Assembly (NCBI GenBank): GCA_030654835.1 | Contig: JAURWS010000013.1 | Coordinates: 1 to 64,000, forward strand | Source: Gammaproteobacteria bacterium | GTDB lineage: Bacteria > Pseudomonadota > Gammaproteobacteria > Pseudomonadales > Pseudohongiellaceae | Length of the DNA stretch: 64,000 nt | Direction of reading: 5' to 3' | Notes under the pieces: generated by a model | The model's database searches: none | What the model was told of the DNA's origin: nothing | The model's input: the letters and a program-made list of their open reading frames with translations, nothing else | Shown here: one piece after another, positions 62,223-64,000 of the stretch | How positions within the stretch are numbered: position 1 is the first letter of the stretch | Layout of the letters: each line of letters opens with the position of its first letter | Position numbers and translations under genes: made by a program

Positions 62223-62564
62223 ATGGCTACTCCTTCCGAAATCTACAGAATCACGTTCCTCAACAAGGGCAAAGTCTATGAAGTCTTTGCCAAACAGGTA
62301 TATCAGAGCGAGCTGTATGGCTTCATCGAAGTCGAAGACTACATCTTTGATGAGCGCAGTCAGGTGGTTGTAGATCCGAGCGAAGAGAAGCTGAAGGCCG
62401 AGTTCCACGGGGTCAAACGCAGCTTCATTCCGATTCAGGCCATTGTCCGCATCGACGAGGTCGAGAAGGGCGGGGTCAGCAAGATATTCAATGGCGACAA
62501 CATCACGCCATTTCCGGTGCCCTTCATGGCTTCCCGCAATACCGATAACCAGAAGTCCGAGTAG
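62223..62564 (+). CDS. DUF1820 family protein
   Basis: 113-aa small cytoplasmic protein; IYRITFLNKGKVYEVFAKQVYQSELYGFIEVEDYIFDE and VVDPSEEKLKAEF match DUF1820. Function unknown. It is divergent from miaB, with a 253-base gap that has a possible -10 TAAAAT (62124-62129) but no clear -35. Confidence 0.9.
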   Translation: MATPSEIYRITFLNKGKVYEVFAKQVYQSELYGFIEVEDYIFDERSQVVVDPSEEKLKAEFHGVKRSFIPIQAIVRIDEVEKGGVSKIFNGDNITPFPVPFMASRNTDNQKSE

Positions 62565-62645
62565 TCATTGGATTGTGCCCGTGTGGCGGCAGCTCCTCCA
62601 GAAGAGCCGTCGCCGACACGGTTCAATCCGCGCCTCCCGCAACTC

Positions 62646-63938
62646 TTACAACCCCAGTTCTCTCTCGATAGTCGCCAGCTCCACACACAGCACGAACACC
62701 TGCATGGCTGCCTCAATTTCCTTCAGACTTGGGAAGGAGGGCGCCAGACGGATATTGGTATTGGCAGGATCTTTGCGGTAGGGGTAAGTGGAGCCCGCTG
62801 GAGTCAGCTTCACGCCTGCTCCTGCTGTCAGTTTCACTACCTTGTCAGCCAGTCCGGGCTGGGTGTTGAACAGCACGAAGTAGCCGCCTTGAGGCGTCGT
62901 CCAGTCCCCCAGACTCTTGCCATTGATGACTTTACCTTTCAGTCCATTGTCTAACTGCTCCAACACTACCTTGAACTTCGGCTCCAGGATCGCGCGGTGA
63001 CGCTGCATCAGGGCGCGCAGCGTGGGCATATCCTTGAGGAATTTCACGTGGCGCAATTGGTTGATCTTGTCCGGGCCGATGGTGGCGATGCCGAGCTGCT
63101 CAGCGAAACTGGCAAGGTTGGCCTCAGAGGTCGCGATGAAGGAAATGCCTGCGCCGGCCTGTGTGATCTTGGAAGTGGAGCCGATGACCAGCACGGTATC
63201 CAGGGTTCCAGCTGCTTCGCTCAACGAAAGGATGTTGGCTAGCGTCGGAGGATTGTCCACCAGATGGTGTTCGGCATAGGCGTTGTCCCACATGATGCGG
63301 AAATTGGCACCGGCGATCTTGCCAAGCTGCGCCATTCTGCGGACGACCGCGTCGGAGTAAACCACGCCATCGGGGTTGGCATACTTGGGTACACACCAGA
63401 TGCCTTTGATCAGAGGGTCGGCCTTCACCAGTGCCTCGATTTGATCCATGTCCGGGCCTTCTGCATTTATGGCGACGGGAATCATGGCGATGCCGAGCGC
63501 CTCGCAGATGGCGAAGTGACGGTCATAGCCGGGTGAAGGACACAGGAACTTTACCGTGCCGTCAGTTGCTGCGGCTTCCTTCTGCCAGGAAGAGTCACCA
63601 CCGCGCACGCCGTGGTACAGGGCGCTGGTCACCAGTTGATACATGAATTGCAGACTGCTGTTGCCGCCGACCATGGTGCGCGCGGGCGTAGTCTCCAGGT
63701 ACTCAGCCGCCAGCTTTCTGGCTTCCGGAATACCCATGATGCCACCGTAGTTGCGGCTGTCGGAACCGTCCTGGCACATGTAATTGCCAGCGAGGATACC
63801 GTCGAGTTCATCACTGAAGTTCAGCTGCTCCGTCGAAGGCTTGCCGCGCGTCAAATCCAGATTCAGTTTCTGGGCGCTGACGCTCTTGTACTGTGCTCGT
63901 AATTCCTGTTGTCTGGCTTGCAGTTGCTGGTGGTTCAA
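62646..63938 (-). CDS. PLP-dependent aminotransferase, probably aspartate aminotransferase type Ic
   Basis: 430-aa fold-type I enzyme. The start QKLNLDLTRGKPSTEQLNFS, SRNYGGIMGIPEARKLAAEYL, CPSPGYDRHFAICE and the PLP lysine in VIGSTSKITQAGAGISF fit the bacterial subgroup Ic aspartate aminotransferases (Corynebacterium/Mycobacterium type). I read a TTG start at 63938 with GAGGAG about eight bases upstream. It is convergent with DUF1820. Confidence 0.88.
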   Translation of the reverse strand: MNHQQLQARQQELRAQYKSVSAQKLNLDLTRGKPSTEQLNFSDELDGILAGNYMCQDGSDSRNYGGIMGIPEARKLAAEYLETTPARTMVGGNSSLQFMYQLVTSALYHGVRGGDSSWQKEAAATDGTVKFLCPSPGYDRHFAICEALGIAMIPVAINAEGPDMDQIEALVKADPLIKGIWCVPKYANPDGVVYSDAVVRRMAQLGKIAGANFRIMWDNAYAEHHLVDNPPTLANILSLSEAAGTLDTVLVIGSTSKITQAGAGISFIATSEANLASFAEQLGIATIGPDKINQLRHVKFLKDMPTLRALMQRHRAILEPKFKVVLEQLDNGLKGKVINGKSLGDWTTPQGGYFVLFNTQPGLADKVVKLTAGAGVKLTPAGSTYPYRKDPANTNIRLAPSFPSLKEIEAAMQVFVLCVELATIERELGL

Positions 63939-64000
63939 GAATTGCTCCTCAATGACGGCGCTGTCACAGCGCTGCTGAATTTTACGGATGGTTTCACCTG

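Noticed and set aside
1-64000. Insertion sequences, integrases or prophage genes
   Set aside because: No transposase, recombinase or phage structural protein was recognised in any frame of the ORF track.

Overview
The window reads as chromosomal DNA of a gammaproteobacterium, probably Pseudomonas-related or a marine relative. Evidence for this is the paired REP elements of the Pseudomonas type (GTGGGAGCGGGC..GCCCGCGA), a FabY-type ketoacyl synthase, the nadD-rsfS-rlmH-mrdA-rodA-rlpA-dacC-ybeD-lipB-lipA cluster, and the miaB-phoH-ybeY-corC and lptE-holA pairs. No species is claimed.

Layout. 1-9.8 kb: type I-E CRISPR-Cas, with the array (21 identical repeats, running off the left edge) downstream of a complete minus-strand operon cas3-cse1-cse2-cas6e-cas7e-cas5e-cas1-cas2. 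9.8-10.15 kb: a 360-base control region with four related 25-bp dyads, next to a WYL-domain regulator (10.1-11.1 kb). 11.2-15.1 kb: a lone VapB antitoxin, sodB, a coiled-coil membrane protein, tRNA-Leu(UAG), and a VWA protein paired with a membrane J-domain protein. 15.1-17.4 kb: two toxin-antitoxin modules (HicAB, HipBA) separated and flanked by copies of a shared 13-bp core; the middle copy also carries a duplicated J-domain gene 3' end. 17.4-34 kb: metabolism and housekeeping (serB, DUF4143 ATPase, enoyl-CoA hydratase, fumarase, fabY, MltB-like transglycosylase, HPF, greB, dinB, serC, serA) with REP elements and a large modular inverted repeat between serA and serC. 34-46.5 kb: proA and the cell-wall elongation/lipoylation cluster. 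46.5-54 kb: a cyclophilin, class V aminotransferase, GST, flavoprotein, a degenerate-looking membrane nucleotide cyclase and a divergent unknown gene with dyads in front. 54-64 kb: fadE, holA-lptE, corC-ybeY-phoH-miaB, DUF1820 and an aspartate-type aminotransferase.

How the parts work together. The cas operon encodes adaptation (Cas1-Cas2), the Cascade surveillance complex (Cse1, Cse2, Cas7, Cas5, Cas6e) and the Cas3 nuclease-helicase; the dyads and WYL protein are the best candidates for its control. serA, serC and serB together supply all three steps of serine synthesis from 3-phosphoglycerate, at two loci. mrdA, rodA, rlpA and dacC form the sidewall peptidoglycan machinery; lipB and lipA make protein-bound lipoate. 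No insertion sequence, integrase, prophage or rRNA gene was seen.
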